From assembly GCA_032622095.1 (NCBI GenBank), contig CP136065.1, positions 244,589,474-244,653,473 of the forward strand: a stretch of DNA of 64,000 bases. Direction: 5' to 3'. Shown piece by piece: positions 22,601-34,888 of the stretch; the stretch's first letter is position 1; every line of letters starts with the position of its first letter. The DNA is from Siphonodentalium dalli. Its lineage: Eukaryota; Mollusca; Scaphopoda; Gadilida; Siphonodentaliidae. Made by a program: the position numbers and the translations under genes. The notes beneath the pieces are model-generated. The model ran no database searches. It had not been told where the DNA came from and saw only the letters and a program-made list of their open reading frames with translations.

Positions 22601-24764
22601 ATAAACAAGACAGATAACGTATTTCTTCCGGTACTTTTAGAAACTCACGCCGGCCGTAAACTAGATCAGTCTTTTGTGTATAGATTACTTTTATCCATGC
22701 GGGCGAGTCGTCCTGAATGTCATACATTCCTCCCTGGAGGTCCAGATATGAATGACGATATCTTTAATTACGGGGAAACACAACACAATAGCTGTGAATA
22801 ATAACCAACTTATATTTCCGGTTTATCTCCTGCATCCTGTCTCAGCCAAATTTACTGTTTTGAAAGACGGAATGGCGTAAGATTGTTTGAAAACAAGAGG
22901 AAATAAATCATCCCATCCCTCGGAATCGAGATAATAACTTTTCATATCATTACATATGAACACATGCATGACTTTTAATAGTTTATTTGTGGATTTGGAA
23001 CTTTGCCAGCCGATGTTTATTGTTGAGTCATTTGACACGTCAGGTGTGTACAGCTGTGTCGTATATAGATAATTTGTTGACACGTAAAATGAATCAACGC
23101 TGTGTTATTTAACACGTTTAAGTAAGTTGTCGCTTGTTGTTCACAACCCAACAGTGCGGAACCTTTGTTTTGATGTCTTGTGTTTATGTAATGTATTCCC
23201 ATTCCATCTGTTCAGAATTATGTTCCCATTCTATTTGTTCAGAATTAATATTGTTTGAACTAAGTAATACATTTCAGGTTTGATTGAGCAAATATATAAT
23301 TCATCATTAATCAAATGTTAGAACTTTGCCTAATTGCTGACGATGGACCATAGTTCTAATTACATAATATTGTTGGTAGATTGCGTTATTTCGGACACTG
23401 AATACAAACGGGGCGAAAAAGGGGTCAATGAAAGATGGCTCAACTAATTCATCTCGTTTGCAGTCAGTGTGGGCCGATGAGCTGTGTCGTAGTCGTCGGG
23501 CGTTGTCCTGAGTCGTGTTATCGATAATGGTATAGATGAATTGATGATAGATTAAGTGCTGTAGTTGGATTGGCAACCAGTCCTAACACTCGATCAGAAG
23601 TCAATATCGACTGTCTTCACTGACGATCAAACAAACAAGATGGAGACACCTGCCACTATCTGGGTCCTTATTTTCGCTCACCTCGTGCATCGACCCAGAG
23701 CCCTGGATTATATCACCTGATGTCGTGACCTTTCACCTGATCTTTCACAACAACACTAGTCAACAACTACATGTGCACAGTTCATGTGTTTAAGTACCTC
23801 AACATTCACCACACTCCTCTCCGTTCCATTCGTTTTGATGGTGGGATATCCTAAAAATAAATTTGATCTCCATCCAAGACGCCACGTGACATGCAAAGTG
23901 AATAAACGTAGGTTGCATTCTCTGGGACGCCCATTATCCCTCAGCATTTTCGAAAAAGTCAACGGCCCCGGCCGGACTTCTGCAGTCATTGCAACTTGTA
24001 CATGATGCGCGCATTTCCGGATGTTACCCCACAGACGTGGTAGGGCGAAAGCCCGCGAATTTTGACGACGGAATTGTTTATATTTTCCTCAGAAGTAAGG
24101 GGCGTCCGTTTCGATTAACAGTCTGACGTCTGGAACCGCGTATAAGGCAAGTTGTTGGTCGGTTTCAAAGAATCGAACCGTGAAGCCGAAGTATTATACG
24201 TTGGGACAAGGTAGCCATTGAGCCTCAGAAGATTTACGCTGTCCGAAACAGTGAAGATGCACGGGATAACTGGTAAGCTGCATTTCTTGGAAGATGGTGA
24301 AAACCCGCGAGAATACACAGTTGAAATATTCGGTTTTTGTTGGATTTGATAAAAACCAAATCTGAATCCATTGGATTTGAGGACATGTTCAATACCATAT
24401 ATTGATTTTGACTGATAGTCTTCAAGAGTTATTGTTACTGTTTCCGTAGCACATGGCCAGGTTGGCGGTCGCCATTTAATTTCGAAGCGACTGAAACACA
24501 TTCTAGTGTTAAAATCACAGCAAGTAACTTAGACTGGTTCAATGGGTGATCACATATATGTTTCCCGATGGCCGGACAACCTAATCTTGGGGAATATTGA
24601 CAGGTATTTATCTACTAACTATTAATTATAGGATGCTTTCAGTTTCCACTTCAACTTTGCACGAAATCTTCACACACGTATTTTATCTCAGAACACAAGC
24701 TCATATATTGGCGCAATCACGATAGAGAAGTGACAGAACATTTCAAACTCAACAAATAAGATTA
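19695..24764. other. Gene-poor region with weak ORFs only
   Basis: No recognisable domain. Features seen: a TATA-like gtatataaagg at about 20177; three CCAAT-type boxes between 20310 and 20380 in a more GC-rich patch (20250-20590); four copies of acactaacgc at about 21026, 21217, 21370 and 21388; a tandem duplication at 23199-23248. ORFs at 23756-24005 and 24115-24501 (minus, 128 codons) were examined and not recognised. Confidence 0.4.
23199..23248 (+). repeat. 25-bp tandem duplication
   Basis: ttcccattcYatYtgttcag plus aatta occurs twice in immediate succession. Simple local duplication. Confidence 0.75.
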
Positions 24765-25980
24765 TGCCTTTGTCAATGGATAAGACATAACAAATTTTCA
24801 TCAAAAAGACTTGAAGTTTAAAAAGACATTTCTCAGTATATTTGATAAACAATTGTCATGGTGTTTGAAATTGGTTATGTCCACAGCAATTTATCAGGTT
24901 TAGAACTTTAGGTCATGGCATGTATTTTTACATTTATTCCTTATTTGTGCTTAAGCCTAAATCACTTACGCGTAAGCGCAAATTATGCTTAAGTGTGATG
25001 TCATTACCCTTAAGCGTAATTCAAATTCCATATGCGAAAACTCCCCTGAAGCTGAAATGGATGCAGCCAATTACTGATGCTAGAAACTTTTGACAAATAT
25101 CTACCTTAGATGATATCATTATATGTAAGGTAATAAGGCTATGCAAATCTATTACGCTTAAGTGTAGTGGCAGTGCGCTTACGCGCACTTTTCAATTTTC
25201 AGTTCTTTATGACTAATTTGATTCTTGCTAAATTAAATCTATTTTGAGCCCTGAATATGCTTACGCATAATTAGCTATTAAATGTGTATTTGGCCTCCCA
25301 TACCAATATGGGTGCACCACAAATCAATCTTTATTTAGACCGATCTGTCTAAATTTGTTGGCCAATCAGTCTAAATAGATTGAATGTTGACAATTTGCCA
25401 ATAGAAAAGACATAAAATTTTCATCAAAAAAAATCTTAAAGTTGCAAAAAACATTTGTCAGTTTAATTGAATAAAAGTTGTCATTCCGTTTGAAAATTAT
25501 CATGATTGATGGCAATTTAAAAGGTCTAGGTGAATAGGTGTATGGGAGGCCATGCGAAAATTACTTACACTTAAGCAAAAATGTAAGGATCATATTTATG
25601 CTCAAGCGCAAATAAGGTACAAATGTTAAAATCGCATCCCATATCGTTGAACCACCAAGCGTTCTTTATTAGACCGATTGGTCTAAAGAGTCTAGACCAA
25701 TCGGTCTAAAGTCTTCCTGGCAGTACCTTTTCTGACACCGGTCTAACTAAATTTTAAGAGAAGGAACTCCCAAAGTTTTTGAATATTGAAATTTTGTTTA
25801 CAGTTTGTGCATGTTTGTCAATAGGTGTATGAGAGGTACCGTAATGCATTTTCACATTTATTCCTTATTTGCGCAAAAGTGCAAATTATTTACTCTTAAG
25901 CACAAATTATTTACGCTTACGCGCAAATTATTTACGAATGAGCACAAATCATTATCATTTATTCTTAAGCACAAATGGAT
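24765..25980. repeat. Diverged tandem duplication rich in CTTAAGCG/TTACGC motifs
   Basis: About 24765-24965 and 25385-25580 are diverged direct copies (gacataa...aattttcatcaaaaa, then acatttSTCAGT, then ttgtcatKccgtttgaaa), with a third partial copy at about 25790-25880 (catttattccttattt). Between and after them are clusters of cttaag, ttacgcttaagcgc and caaattatttacgc, tandem at 25870-25980. Non-coding. Confidence 0.65.
25671..25707. repeat. Perfect 15-bp inverted repeat hairpin
   Basis: agaccgattggtcta is followed 7 bases later by its exact complement tagaccaatcggtct. A related, weaker gaccgatctgtctaaa...caatcagtctaaa pair is at 25338-25375. Could be the tip of a larger palindromic element. 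Confidence 0.8.
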
Positions 25981-26059
25981 CACCCAGACCTGTTTTATAC
26001 ATTGGAAACAACTGTATAGAAAAATGTGTCCTGCCATTGAATTTGCCATTAGCGATTAA

Positions 26060-27227
26060 TGTTGTGTTACCATATGTTATAGTGTACACTGTATTTTTGA
26101 ATCATTTAATTTCAAAATTCTAGATATTTCTTAATATTTGTACAACTTTCATGTAATTGTTTCATAGAAATAATTCACATCAATTCAGTATTAATAGTGA
26201 AATAAATAAAAAACATGTGGTATATTATGAACGTAATTGGGCTGCACCGTTCAATAATAGACTCTGAAATTCAAGACCAATCTTTTAATCTTTTTACACT
26301 GGTCAGCTAGTCGAATTTCCGCTGGTTAAAGATGTCATTTACATTCAATGTATAGTCAATTTTGGACTACTCAATACCCACATGCTTAGAACAGGTAAGG
26401 TCATATACATGTGTAGGCAGAAAAGACATACAAATTTCATTTAATGTCTACATTTCGTAAACCGTAATGAATTAAAATATAAATTTCCTCGAAAATGGGT
26501 ACCTGAACTGTACTGTAGCTTCAAGTTTCACGGGCTTTGACCACATGTCCTCTCTGACTATCGGCAGCTTCAGCAGGCTACATATTATCAATACCATTAC
26601 CACGGTTTTTTTCATAATCGTAAACCTTGGGTAGGATCACGGTTACATGTCATACCGGGCTGTTACCAGATAGATTCACAACATTGTGGTTTACCTTCAT
26701 CGGGATACGAATGAACTATTTGGTTTCTTTACACTGTATTTCGTTGAAAACAGAATCACATGCACCGAATAAGTGTTAGGAGACATGTGTCGGGCATTGT
26801 AAATTCGGTTGGAATAGCTCCTAGATTAAATGTTGCAGCTTTGGTTTATTAGGTCGCCCGATAATATATTGGAAGACATATATACGTTACACACGCCACA
26901 CACACAATAATCAACAACTTTAAAATGACTATTACATGTATGTTTCAATGACTGGCATGTGCTTTTTTATGCTTATATACCCTTTATGTGGATTCATCCC
27001 ATGTTATCATTTATTGAAAATGCAGCGTAATATATTACAATTTACGCTTTCTACGTTCTGCGCTATTTTTAATCTACAGAAACCACTGGACTGCTCATTA
27101 TTCCTGGGGTGGTATTGAATGGGAATGATTGATTACGTAACTTGGATTTAAACATAGGAGTAAAAATAATTCAACCCAGGGGAAGTGAATAATAGTTCTA
27201 TATGTTAACACCCTATTTTGTGGCATT
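26060..27227. other. Gene-free AT-rich region
   Basis: No recognisable gene, RNA or strong repeat. ORFs are short and lack domains. Confidence 0.55.
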
Positions 27228-27602
27228 TAAAGACATAATATGTACTTGTTCCGGTGCGGGAAACTGAGTTAGTAATCATGCACTATGTCAATTGGAGGAA
27301 TGCAACATTCAACTAAAACCACCGAAAATCTGAAGCAAATCGACCGTGCCACTCCATAGAAAACATCGTCTGAACTACGCTCAAATGTAAATATTGACTA
27401 CTCGATTCGGGACGCATCTATCGGCAATAAACTAATGAAAACGATGTAACCATCGAGTGTTACTGCATTTAATTAATAATTAGAATGATGGTGTGTGTTG
27501 TCAATTTAGATATACTATTGTAAATATAACTACGGTACTTTGAACAAGATTATTTTTCATTTAAATATGTTATCACCCTACCGGAGCGTTTCATATCACT
27601 TT
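27228..27602 (-). repeat. Dispersed ~380-bp repeat, copy A (inverted relative to 51347-51740)
   Basis: The reverse complement is collinear with 51347-51740. Shared blocks include aaagtgatRtgaaac, gcgtcccgaatc, gagcgtagttc and gacgatgttttctatggag, then ggtcgattt and acataatatgtctttaaa. A third fragment with ttttaaagtgatgtgaaaca lies near 31480. Non-coding. Class unknown. Confidence 0.8.
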
Positions 27603-28582
27603 AAGGAACGCATAATACTATTTCACACCCAGCGGAACATTCCAATATTCAAGATCACAGCATGTGCTCTATGCAAGTCAGCGGTGGGGAGGGTGAGGTA
27701 GGTGGTAGTTCTTATTTTAAAGCTGTTGGATGTATGACTTCGCTGAATATTGAATGCTAGCATGACTCGCATCTATTTTTACCACCCAGCACTAGTATAC
27801 TTATACACTGTAAACTTTGTAGCACACACAATAATTGTTGTCTGAACTTTGCTGAAGACCCAGCTACATCTATAGATTACTCCGACACCTTCAAATTCAA
27901 TTTGCTGAAGATTATGCAGTTGTCCAGCCAAGGTGCTATGACAGTTGAGTAACTTTTCAACCCTGTGGTGACCCCAATAGTGTTCTTTAATGCGCACATA
28001 CCGAGGCGTGTACACGGGTCAGCCATTAATGCCCATGTCTGATCAGACAGCATACTGCAACTACGACAACTGCAACATAATAACATGCTCTTCATTGCGA
28101 AAATAGTCCGCGCGTGGCACACACACGATGCGGGATGTTGGATTCGCCCTTGCATGGATATGGTACATCCATCCATCCATAATTAAAATACTTGTAAGTT
28201 TGAGTCAGATGGAAGTAAAACATGCACGGGTAAACTGTTACATATATATGGACACGTCCCATGCCAATTATCACAAGATATCCTTTCTCCGATGAAAATA
28301 GGAGGGGCGCGTGCCAAGGGCACCGGATGGTAAAACCGCTCTTGTGTCTTACTAGTATCCTGCCATTTTCACCATTTTTATTAAAACTTTGGGGTGGGTC
28401 CCCAATTATACCACGGGGGAGGGGGACTTGTATTGGAGGGGTGTGTGTCCACCGTGCTTTCCGTGGTGGTGGTGGGTCTAAAAACAAAATTTAACCTTGT
28501 TAACTGACACCGTCTGCCCGTGCCAGTATGTTCTTGTGCAGCTGGTTTTATAGCCCTTGCATGTCATGTCAGACAGTCAGAG
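27603..28582. other. Gene-free region with G-rich repeat patch
   Basis: 28380-28490 (ggggtgggtccccaatta, gggggaggggg, ggtggtggtggg) resembles the G/C-bounded elements elsewhere in the window. The minus ORF 28092-28487 is a low-complexity read-through. No gene recognised. Confidence 0.5.
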
Positions 28583-28765
28583 ATGTGGATACATGTGGAT
28601 ACATGTGGATACATGTGGATACATGTGGATACATGTGGATACATGTGGATACATGTGGATACATGTGGATACATGTGGATACATGTGGATACATGTGGAT
28701 ACATGTGGATACATATGGATACATGTGGATACATGTGGATACATGTGGATACATGTGGATACATA
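28583..28765. repeat. 10-bp minisatellite (ATGTGGATAC), ~18 copies
   Basis: Almost perfect head-to-tail decamers, with one substitution (atatggatac near 28710). Three units make 30 bases, so no stop arises in most frames. The repetitive MWIHVDTCGY-type ORFs on both strands are therefore an arithmetic consequence and not evidence of a protein. Confidence 0.97.
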
Positions 28766-29252
28766 GAGGATATCGACACATGTGGATACATAGAGGATAT
28801 CGACACATGTGGATACATAGAGGATATCGACACATGTGGATACATAGAGGATATCGACACATGTGGATACATAGAGGATATCTACACATGTGGATACATA
28901 GAGGATATCTACACATGTGGATACATAGAGGATATCTACACATGTGGATACATAGATGATACATGTGGATACATAGAGGATACATGTGGATACATAGAGG
29001 ATATCTACACATGTGGATACATAGAGGATATCTACACATGTGGATACATAGAGGATATCTACACATGTGGATACATAGAGGATATCTACACATGTGGATA
29101 CATAGAGGATATCGACACATGTGGATACATAGAGGATATCGACACATGTGGATACATAGAGGATATCGACACATGTGGATACATAGAGGATATCGACACA
29201 TGTGGATACATAGAGGATATCTACACATGTGGATACATAGAGGATATCTACA
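28756..29252. repeat. 27-bp higher-order minisatellite derived from the 10-bp unit
   Basis: The unit is atgtggatacatagagga plus tatcgacac or tatctacac, about 18 copies. Two shortened units near 28950-28990 lack the tatcKacac part. The C and A variants come in blocks (4 C, 3-4 A, short units, 4 A, 4 C, then A), indicating block-wise amplification. The unit contains the decamer next door, so it probably arose from it. Confidence 0.95.
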
Positions 29253-29556
29253 CTTTTTGGTTGTATATGGGAATTATCTCATGAGTGATGACCAAATGTT
29301 TTTTATTTCCACGAGTGGATCTGAATCAGTTATGTTATATTCATGCTAATAGACATGTTATATTACAGCATGCTGAATATCTGTTTGTGATGACTCAATT
29401 TTGGGAATTTCATTTTCAACCATAATTATTACAAGATTATTACAAAACATTTTTTTTCCGCAGCTCAAAAAAAATGTGCTTCATATTATTCAACTATGTT
29501 AAAAAATTAACATCAGTGCCCTTAGGCTATCAGTATAGATTGTTTCTTGTTGTAAA

Positions 29557-29896
29557 CAAGCCTTGAAATAGTGTGTCTGTCATTTGCAGAATGAGGTTTC
29601 CAAAGGGTAAATTTAGGCTAGCATCAGCAAATTCACTCTCTGTGACTTCATTCTGCTTACACCTCATCAGAATTAGGTTCCCAGATGGTAAATATGGTGA
29701 TGCTAGCCCGCTATGGGGGTAGCATTACTAAATTCACCCTCTGTGGACCTCATTCTGCTTACACCTCATCAGAATTAGGTTAGGTTCCCAGAGGGTAAAT
29801 ATGGTGATGCTAGACCGCTATGGGTGTAGCATCACTAAATTCACCCTCTGTGGAACTCATTCTGCAAATGCCAGACTCGATATTTCAAGGCTTGGT
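29557..29896. mobile_element. Palindromic MITE, TIR CAAGCCTTGAAATA, middle member
   Basis: The ends caagccttgaaatagtg and tatttcaaggcttg are inverted. Internally it has one damaged and two intact hairpin cores (gtgatgctag...accgctatgg...tagcatcact), joined by tgcttacacctcatcagaattaggtt repeated in two adjacent units. Same family as 4181-4454 and 55560-55729 but free of the larger duplicated unit, so it is an independent element. Confidence 0.85.
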
Positions 29897-29917
29897 TGTA
29901 AAATTATTAAATCGTAA

Positions 29918-29948
29918 AGGCTATTCTGCCGTATATGGCAGAATAGCC
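29918..29948. repeat. Perfect palindrome aggctattctgcc / ggcagaatagcct
   Basis: Two 13-bp inverted arms around gtatat. Related palindromes recur at 30359-30504. Confidence 0.85.
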
Positions 29949-30358
29949 TCTTAAACTATTATGCCGTACATGTATATGTTGGCATGAAAGTTTCACGTCA
30001 CCGCACGTGCCGTCCGAAACATGACGTCGATTTCATTGTATTGTTTTGTCTTGTCGGGGATACTTTTAATGGAGTGGCTAAATTTCGATATACTAGTACC
30101 ATTAGTACAGTAGATTCTGGTCATTATCTCCCATATCTGCTGAGATCATCGCACTTTAATTGCAACTTTCATTAATTCGATTACACAAGGCGTGTTTGGA
30201 CCAACGCTGTTAAATTTATCATCTGTAGCCTACATACATGTAGGACCTGTTCGAACACTTGTCTTGTTGGTTTATAATTGTCAATTAAATGATATAAAAT
30301 GCTCGTTCTGGACTGCTCGACCTTTTATTAGAGTAAATCCCGTCAGTTGTTACATTTA

Positions 30359-30504
30359 CCATATACGGCAGAATAGCCATAACCCATCATATGGCTATTC
30401 TGCCATATACGACATAATAGCTATATGCTGAGTTATGGCTATTTTGTCATATACTGCAGAACAGCCGCTCATGGTATTATTCCATATACTGCAGAATAGC
30501 CTCG
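30359..30504. repeat. Cluster of ggctattctgcc-type palindromes
   Basis: At least five alternating copies of the motif, such as atacggcagaatagcc, atggctattctgccatat, atggctattttgtcat and ctgcagaatagcc. With 29918-29948 they may bracket a ~590-bp element (29918-30504). The intervening DNA has no gene. Confidence 0.75.
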
Positions 30505-31859
30505 GCCTTATTAAATACCCACGGTATGCAGCTCTTGAAATTTTGAAAAATATCCCATAGCAAATTTAATACTGAGGCATGTTAGATCCGCATGATACCA
30601 GGGCGCTTTAAAATGCTAAATTTGATTATTGCCATATAGCCAATGTTGAAGACTGCAGTATGTCTATCTACCTGTATGTCACTCCGAAGATAAAATGCAG
30701 GGACACATTGCATAAGAAATCACTGTCATGTCAAACTGATGTTATCACTTACACAAACCTGTAACAGGTAGTTGATAAGAAACAGAAAATAAGTGGTGAA
30801 AATTCTAATATTCTTCTGAAAAATAATTATTTCGCGGGGTTTTTTTTTGGAGGGTGGGTGTGAAAACAATGGTCGGAAAAGATATTCTTTTTATTAAAAA
30901 CTGAAAACAAATTGTGTCGAGGGGTTAGTGGTTCCGAATGAATGGCAATCGGAGAAAAGGTATTATACCCCCTGTTGTAAGTGTTTATTAGTAGTGACAT
31001 AATTTGAATAACTAAAATGCATTTGGATGTAAACTTCCGTTGTTGTTGTTCATGTCGTAACTGGATCTTACCGGGACCATCAAATCTGATTGTGCATCTT
31101 TAACAAAAAACCTAATTATGATGTATATTTGTTGAAATTATGTGAACATTCCTACATATGAATGCATGGCAATATATGTTCTGTACCTGTGTTGAAAAAC
31201 AGTTCAAACAAATGATAAAGAATTCCATTCCAATGTATAATGTCTAGCAGAGGGGGTGTTTCAGTGTTTTCTAAGTATCAAGGTATGGATGTAGGCTAAT
31301 AACGTAATACCTGTGTTTAGGGTAACAGGAGAACCAAAAAAAGGGTGGAGTGAATAATCACCGCATTTTGTATTTTAATTGACAGAATACTGGATGACGC
31401 TAAACATAAACTTAATAACCATAACCACGATGGCCTTATAATTGCCCTTATAATTATCCAATAACCTGATGTGTTTTAAAGTGATGTGAAACACTGCACT
31501 GAGGTGTTCCCGGAAAGAATAAGAAATAATCAGACAAAAATAAGTTGTCTTAAATTTGATATCCATATAGTTGAAAAACTGCACCATTGTTATAAACGAA
31601 TTAAACTCAGTGACTATTATTGGAGCAATCATTTCTGTAATGTTTATACTCAATATTAAAGGGGCCTTGATAAAGTAGCAAATATGCATATGTGTGTGTA
31701 GTTCAACCATTGCGTTCTCTGAAATGGTACTGTACATATGGTTGGAACCTTAGTTCCTAATATTAGACTTTGGCTAAATAATTCCAGTGGGCACAGTGTG
31801 TGCAGAGACCTGACGACAGGAGGGGTTGGGGTGTACCACCCCCTAACTTTGGGCAACAT
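30505..31859. other. Gene-free AT-rich region
   Basis: No recognisable gene. A fragment of the 27.2/51.3 kb repeat family (aaagtgatgtgaaacac) is at about 31478-31510. The 120-codon minus ORF (31375-31737) was not recognised. Confidence 0.55.
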
Positions 31860-32600
31860 TTTCAACAGTTGGAAATTTCATACCTGCCAAACATTAGTTG
31901 GAAATTTCACACCAACAATAGGTTAAAAATGTTCTTGTAGTTTGATTTTCAAACAATTTATTGGTGGAATTAATTGTTTTTGGACCAATATTTGCATATT
32001 TTCCTATTTTTTGTCAAAATTTTGGACTGAAATGGTCACCAGTTGGAAATTTTCCAACCTCATGGGGGTGACAGGTTGGAAATTTCCAACACTTGGAAAG
32101 CTTGTGTCCTGGTCCCTCCCCCGTGGCCAGTCAAAACTGAACTTCTAGTTAATTTAAGAAAACAAATTTGTCATACATTTGGTCAACATTGTCATTGGAA
32201 TTGTCATCAGTTGTAAATTGTCCAACCTACATGGGGTGTCAGGTTTGAAATTTCGAACGCTAGGAATGCTTGAGGCTAGTCTAAATGCTAGGAATTTACA
32301 ATTTTCGCACACCGGGCCGAACCATGGTCGGCCAGGTGTGTCATTGTCTCTCCCCCTGGCCAATACAAAAATGCTAATAAGTTCAACAATATTTGACTAC
32401 ATTTGGTCAAACTTGTGGACTGAAATGGTCATCAGTTGGAGAATTTTCCAACCTGAGGGGTAGTATGAGGTTTGAAATTTCCAACACTATAGGAAAGCTT
32501 CAGTTGAGGCCAGTCCAGATGCTAGGATTTGCGATTTTCTCGTTCAAATTTCAAAATTTTGTCACACCGGGCCGAACAACCATGGTCAGCCCGGTGTGTT
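31860..32600. repeat. Diverged tandem repeat, ~170-220 bp units
   Basis: The block ctgaaatggtcaYcagttgg plus aaattttccaacct recurs near 32024, 32196 and 32418. Each is followed by aggtttgaaatttccaaca and a cttgag...ctggNcc segment, and the last two by cacaccgggccgaac...atggtc. Two extra short ttggaaatttca copies start at about 31868. No protein. Confidence 0.75.
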
Positions 32601-32952
32601 GTGTGCATTTGTAAGGAGTTAGACCACTGGATGTTAGGATTTATGCAGTGTTTCAGGTTAAAATATCTGAATATTCTCATACTGGGAATATAGATCCATG
32701 GCTTATGAAGATATAGGATATTATGCCATTAGGCCTAAGCACTGGGATGCAAGGGGTGAAAATGGAATTATGTAAAACTTGTGTTCGGTCTGATTCAAGG
32801 GGGAGGGTGCAGTTGGAATTTCACAAGGTGGACACCCCCCGAACGGAAACACTCTAGCCACGTCCCTGAGTGTATGGATACTAACTGATTGCTTATATAC
32901 ACCCGTGTATTCCCATTTAAAAATACAGGATGTATTATGTTATGATAAAATT

Positions 32953-33118
32953 ATTATACAATGTTGTGTTCAGTATTTTTCTTGTACGAGTCCAGTTTGT
33001 GATGAAAAGTCATATTTGACGAGACATGCAGTGTCCAATATGACCAATATGACTTTTCACCACAACATGGACGAGTACAAGAAAAACACATACTGTACCA
33101 TACACAACATTGTATAAT
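32953..33118. mobile_element. Fold-back element, ~70-bp arms
   Basis: The left arm (attatacaatgttgtg, tttttcttgtac, gatgaaaagtcatat) is inverted in the right arm (atgacttttcac, gtacaagaaaaac, cacaacattgtataat). Loop of ~20 bases. Non-coding hairpin-type MITE. Confidence 0.85.
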
Positions 33119-33313
33119 GGCAATTGTATTATCCATCTGTATGTTTATCCAAATTTTGGGAATAAAACTGTTATGGTTATTTTTGGTTTTTGTCAGTACT
33201 TGATTCTCTATAAAAGCCTGCATATGATCACCAGAAAGCATGATTTGGGACTGTAAACACGTAGTGAAAAAGAACTTTATGCGGAAGTGGAAAGTCTGCT
33301 AAATCCACCAGAT

Positions 33314-33497
33314 TAGTGCATGCACATCACAATTTCAATTTGGCAATAGAGTTACTTTGTGACATCATGGAGTCCCGATAAAAAAGTCATATTGGACTCA
33401 ATCAAGTCCAATATCACTTTTTATACCGGAATCTGTGATATCAATGAATAACTTTTTTTGCCAAATGAATCAGTGAAATTGTGAAGTGCACGCAAAT
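33314..33497. mobile_element. Fold-back element, ~85-bp arms
   Basis: The arms share gtgcaYgcac..cacaatttc, tttggca and ccYgataaaaagt, then atattggact, meeting at a 6-base loop (caatca). It is near the 32953 element and shares the 'aaaagtcatatt' core phrase, so the two may be related. Confidence 0.85.
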
Positions 33498-34688
33498 GGA
33501 ATTTCGGAGGCCAATAGACTTTTCCCGGTTTATCGTGTGACGGCTTTTGCCCAATCAGAAATAGTGTTAATTAAGGGTGGATAATAATATGTACATTGTA
33601 TTATGACATCTGTCTGTCAATCCATCAATTCGCTTTTGGATTCCGGATTTTTATAATACTTGCTTTATCTCAACTGAATGGAATGAAATTTGGAATGGGT
33701 GTGTTTACTAGCACAACTTACAGGTCAAGTTCAAGTTTGGGTTCAGCACGTCAATTTCACCAGAGTTAAGGTCCTTTGTTGAAATTACCATGGGTGTATT
33801 TTGCCATGGGTCTAACAATGCTCTTGTTCAATGAAACAAGTCCACAATACATATACATCTTTAAATTTGACTTTTCTCAAAAATAGTATTTTATTCTTTT
33901 CTTTTTAGAGTTTATTCACTGCCATTGGAAACTTTAGGACCATAATGTGCACATCATACAGATGATGGATGTGCGTAACAGTGTTTTAACTGTGCAGATA
34001 CAATATCTTATTCATCAACTTTTCGGACATAAATATTGTACCACATTATACAAGTGGGATGCCGTCTGTGATACTTTAGCGGTATAATGACGCTATGCAG
34101 TAAAGTACATTATCTGCTACATATCTTTAAATACTACTGCATGGCAAGTGAAGAATCAGATAAATTGTCCTTGTGAAAGGTCAATGTAAGCAGATGTATG
34201 ATAAACTATATATTTGGTGTTAATTAATTGAAATTATTGCAATGGTGAGATGTGCACAGAAGACAGGAATAGACATTGCTTTGGAAGAATAGCTTGGATA
34301 TGAACTATTTTCCTGCTGGAAAAGTTTGAATTAAAGTTTGAATTTCAAAATCCCACTGTGTCTTCATTCACATGCATAAAGACATAACCATTCATGTTTG
34401 TTTTAAAATGTCATTCTTAGATGCACCCAATTATATTATTTGGCCAAGTTTTCTTCGTCTTTGCTCACTTATGATATGATTCATAATTGGGGGACCTCAC
34501 ATATGCAGGCAAATTACAAGCTTCAATTTAACATTACTGACACCAATTAAATGGTACTCATGCGTTTTTGATTTCATGAAAATGTTACTTGTAATTTGCC
34601 ACATCTTGTGGATTTCAGTTCTATACCAGCATGCGCTCTTAGAAAGTCACTGCATAATTATGAGAAGCATTTGCCAGTTTTGGGACCA
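33498..34688. other. Gene-free region with dispersed-repeat texture
   Basis: 33600-33790 has phrases (ctgtctgtcaatccatcaat, ggaatgaaatttgg, ggtcaagttcaagtttggg) typical of decayed 3' ends of invertebrate repeats, but no family is named. A ggcaaattacaag/cttgtaatttgcc inverted pair spans about 34507-34603. Confidence 0.45.
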
Positions 34689-34888
34689 ACTGTTTCTATC
34701 ATAATAATTTCAGGACTGTAAACAGAAAATAACCATAAATAGCATTTCCTTCATATAATATACAGTGATCACCATTTGTTTTCTGTTTACAGAGAAATTA
34801 TTATAGGAGAAACCGTGAAAAATAATGGGTTTTAGTATAATATACAATTTCTGTTCATAGAGTGACCGTAGTTATTATGACAGAAACA
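34689..34888. repeat. Three-copy inverted repeat cluster
   Basis: actgtttctatcataataat...ctgtaaacagaaaa (34689-34732) is inverted at 34777-34816 (ttctgtttacagagaaatta...gaaaccgt). A further inverted partial copy lies at 34862-34888 (gaccgtagttattatgacag). Probably a MITE remnant with a duplicated arm. Confidence 0.65.

Noticed and set aside
24115-24501. 128-codon minus-strand ORF as a gene
   Set aside because: No recognisable domain, an overlapping frame is also open, and there is no splice or promoter support.
28520-29284. 254-codon repetitive ORF as a real protein
   Set aside because: It is a read-through of 10-bp and 27-bp tandem repeats, and equivalent ORFs are open on both strands.
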